A stretch of DNA of 64,000 nucleotides from Rhizophagus clarus (Eukaryota; Glomeromycota; Glomeromycetes; Glomerales; Glomeraceae): positions 930,001 to 994,000 of the forward strand of contig BLAL01000218.1 in NCBI GenBank assembly GCA_015698045.1. Direction: 5' to 3'. Within the stretch, counting starts at the first letter, position 1; each line of letters starts with the position of its first letter. Made by a program: the position numbers and the translations under genes. This document shows positions 61,840-64,000 of the stretch, piece by piece. The notes under the pieces are model-generated. The model saw nothing but the letters and a program-made list of their open reading frames with translations, ran no database searches and was not told the DNA's origin.

Positions 61840-63619
61840 TAGGATTCCGCAAAAAATCCGATCTGATTAGATCTGATCCAGATCTGATCTGGTCAGATCC
61901 AGATCGGATTATAATATTATAATCTGCAGATCAGATTCAGATTCCAAATTTGAATCTGAAGTTCAGATTCAGATTTGAAATTGTATAATCTGGATCTGTC
62001 GAATTGAATCCAGATCAGATCTGCCAGATCTGGATCAGATCATAAGATCTGTTCATCCAAGGCGTTTTTATTTATAAAATAAAAAAAAACGCCAGAACAG
62101 AACCGCAACTTATTAAACACGCTGAAATGGCATTATTTCGCATTACTTTATGAAAAAAAAATGCTGAAATTGGCATTTTTTTTGAATAAGCCCGTTTTTT
62201 AATAGAAAAAACACTAAATTGTTTTTTAAATAACGATTTAGAAAAAATGTTAAATCGTTTTATTTTATTAAATGATTTTTAAAAGAAACGTTAAAATCGT
62301 TTCTTATTTATTAAAACGATTTTTAAAAGAAACATTAAAATTGTTTTTTATTTATTAAAATGATTTTTAAAAGAAACTTTAAAATCATTTTTTATTTATT
62401 AAAACGATTTTTAAAAAAAATGTTAAAATCGTTTTTTATTTATTAAAATGATTTTTAAAAGAAACGTTAAAATTGTTTTTTTATTAAACGATTTTTAAAA
62501 AAACATTAAAATTTGTTTTTTTATTAAAACGATTTTAAAAAAGCGTAAAATCGTTCTTTTTTATTAAAACAATTTTAAAAAAAAGTTAAAAATCATTTTT
62601 TCATTAAAACGATGTTTAAAAAAAACGTTAAAATCATTTTTCATTAAAACGATTTTTTTAAAAACAACGTTAAAAATCGTTTTTTTTCATTAATAAAATG
62701 ATTTAAAAAAAAACGTAAAATCGTTTTTTATCAAAACGATTTTAAAAAAAAAAGTTAAAAATTGTTTTTTGATTGATTAAACAATTTTTTTAAACAATTT
62801 TTTTTTTTCTTTTCATTAAAATGATTTTAAAAAAAACGTAAAATCATTTTTCATCAAAATGACTTTTTTAAAAAAAACGTTAAAAATCATTTTTTTTTCA
62901 TTAATTAAAATGATTTAAAAAAAACGTAAAATCGTTTTTCATTAAAACGATTTTAAAAAAAAAGTTAAAAATCGTTTCTTGATTAATTAAACAATTTTTT
63001 TAAACAATTTTTTTAAAAAAAAAGGTAAAAATCATTTTTTCTCTTTCCATATAAATGATTTTTAAAAAAAAATGGTAAAAATCATTTTTTTTCTTTCCAT
63101 TAAAACGATTTTTAAAAAAAAAAACGTAAAATCATTTTTTTTTCATTAAAACGATTTTAAAAAAAACGTTAAAATTGTTTTTTGATCAAACGATTTTTTA
63201 AAAAAAAAACTTTAAAAATCATTTTTTTTTCATTATTTAAAACGATTTAAAAAAAAATGTTAAAAATTGTTTTTTCATTCATTGGAACGATTTTTAAAAA
63301 AAAAACGTAAAATCATTTTTTTTTAATAAACGATTTTAAAAAAATGGTAATTATCATTTTTTTTATTAAAATGATTTAAAAAAAATGTTAAAATCGTTTA
63401 TTTTAAATCTGAATTTGGTCAGATTCAGATCAGATTCAGATCAGATTCAGATCAAACTTAAATTGGATCTGGATTTTAAATTTGGGTCCGTGGATCGGAT
63501 TCAGATTTCAAATATATATCCGAATCTCAGATCCAGATTTGAAATTGATAGATCTGGATCCATCAGATCAGATTTAAATCTGATAAAATCTGATCCGATC
63601 TGATCTGTGCAGAACCCTA
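61840..63619. mobile_element. hAT-type MITE with satellite core, 1780 bp
   Basis: Left end TAGGATTCCGCA, complement of right end TAGGGTTCTGCA. CTTCTAGC flanks both sides (61832-61839 and 63620-63627), a perfect 8-bp TSD. The outer 200 bp on each side consist of GATC-rich text built from AGATCTGATC/GATCAGATCT. The middle is a tandem palindromic array. No transposase; TAGGRTT ends resemble those of the hAT at 32652. Confidence 0.92.
62080..63400. repeat. Palindromic satellite array, ~40-45-bp unit
   Basis: Roughly thirty units of the type AAAACGATTTTTAAAA, then AACGTTAAAATCGTTTT, with T/A runs of changing length. Each unit is itself an inverted repeat around a central AACGTT. Units vary by CpG-to-TpG/CpA changes (ACGATT against ATGATT; AATCG against AATCA). 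The array starts with a small GGCGTTTTTAT / AAAAAACGCC hairpin at 62061-62092. Confidence 0.88.
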
Positions 63620-63627
63620 CTTCTAGC

Positions 63628-64000
63628 CAATAGAAATATAAGATCTACCGGCTAAGATTTCAATGACGTATACAACGTAATGCAGGTTTGGAAAAAAGAA
63701 ACAGCCAAAAGCTCAGCAAGAATTTTACCGAATGTCTTTTGCATTTTCAGGTGATTAAGATATACTAAAAATAAATGACCGTGGTTGCTGGTGATATACT
63801 ACTGCACATAGGATATTCTGTGAAACTAATAACATATTACTGCGAAGAAAAATAAATGATGTTTTACTATGCACAATATCTAAGCCACCCACGTGATTCA
63901 AAAAAAAGATACAATAATTCAGTCTAAGCAAGTATGCAATTTATCTAATAATTCTCCTAGGCAGTTATCGGAGAGATGGGGGATTCATTACTGACTAAGG
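63628..64000. other. Right edge, no feature seen
   Basis: Less AT-rich than the rest, without frame or repeat that I can assign. Confidence 0.5.

Noticed and set aside
63385..63603. 72-codon frame rich in SDQIQIKL
   Set aside because: Reads through the GATC-rich subterminal repeats of the MITE.

Overview
This window looks like a piece of the nuclear genome of an arbuscular-mycorrhizal fungus, most likely Rhizophagus or a close relative (Glomeromycotina). The evidence is extreme AT richness, short GT-AG introns of about 60-140 bp, a split TKL-like protein kinase of the type hugely expanded in these fungi, two decayed Crinkler-like genes, and very many transposons. It is a repeat-rich accessory region. 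I support only four genes with an open reading frame after splicing: a kinase (3037-5374), an 82-residue orphan (25030-25341), a C2H2 zinc-finger protein (27101-28851) and a hAT transposase (46324-48737). Nearly all other coding signal is broken by frameshifts, stops or deletions.

Layout. 1-5.4 kb: a kinase relic, a 691-bp hAT-type MITE with a perfect 8-bp target-site duplication (TSD), then the intact nine-exon kinase, which contains one probable GC-AG intron. 5.4-17 kb: sparse DNA, a dead membrane-protein gene (minus strand), a dead kinase that lost its catalytic loop, and a broken gene whose intron holds a 63-bp minisatellite. 17-25.3 kb: a 142-bp hAT MITE, relics of a coiled-coil family, a Crinkler-like NTPase pseudogene and the small orphan. 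27-28.9 kb: the zinc-finger gene. 28.9-32.3 kb: about 3.4 kb of nearly pure A/T without genes.

32.3-38 kb: a poly(A)-tailed non-LTR element with a 17-bp TSD, interrupted by a dead 2.5-kb hAT with its own 8-bp TSD, followed by a small MITE and a 5'-truncated LINE tail. 39-45 kb: relics, including a second Crinkler-like gene and a second coiled-coil family member. 45.9-51.2 kb: a Tc1/mariner-like remnant with TA TSD, interrupted by a 4.7-kb hAT that has an apparently intact 710-residue transposase, matching terminal inverted repeats (TIRs), a perfect TSD and subterminal repeats. This is the best candidate for a recently active element.

51-64 kb: a family of AGGACCCC-ended elements with 8-bp TSDs (third member at 36.2 kb), one of them inside the loop of a larger inverted repeat; a decayed primase/SF3-helicase gene of the DNA-virus type, interrupted by a long-TIR element with a 5-bp TSD; a second decayed ORF; and a 1.8-kb hAT-type MITE built from GATC-rich ends and a palindromic satellite core. 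Most elements could be delimited to the base by pairing TIRs with TSDs, which gives a relative insertion order. No tRNA, rRNA or CRISPR array was recognised.
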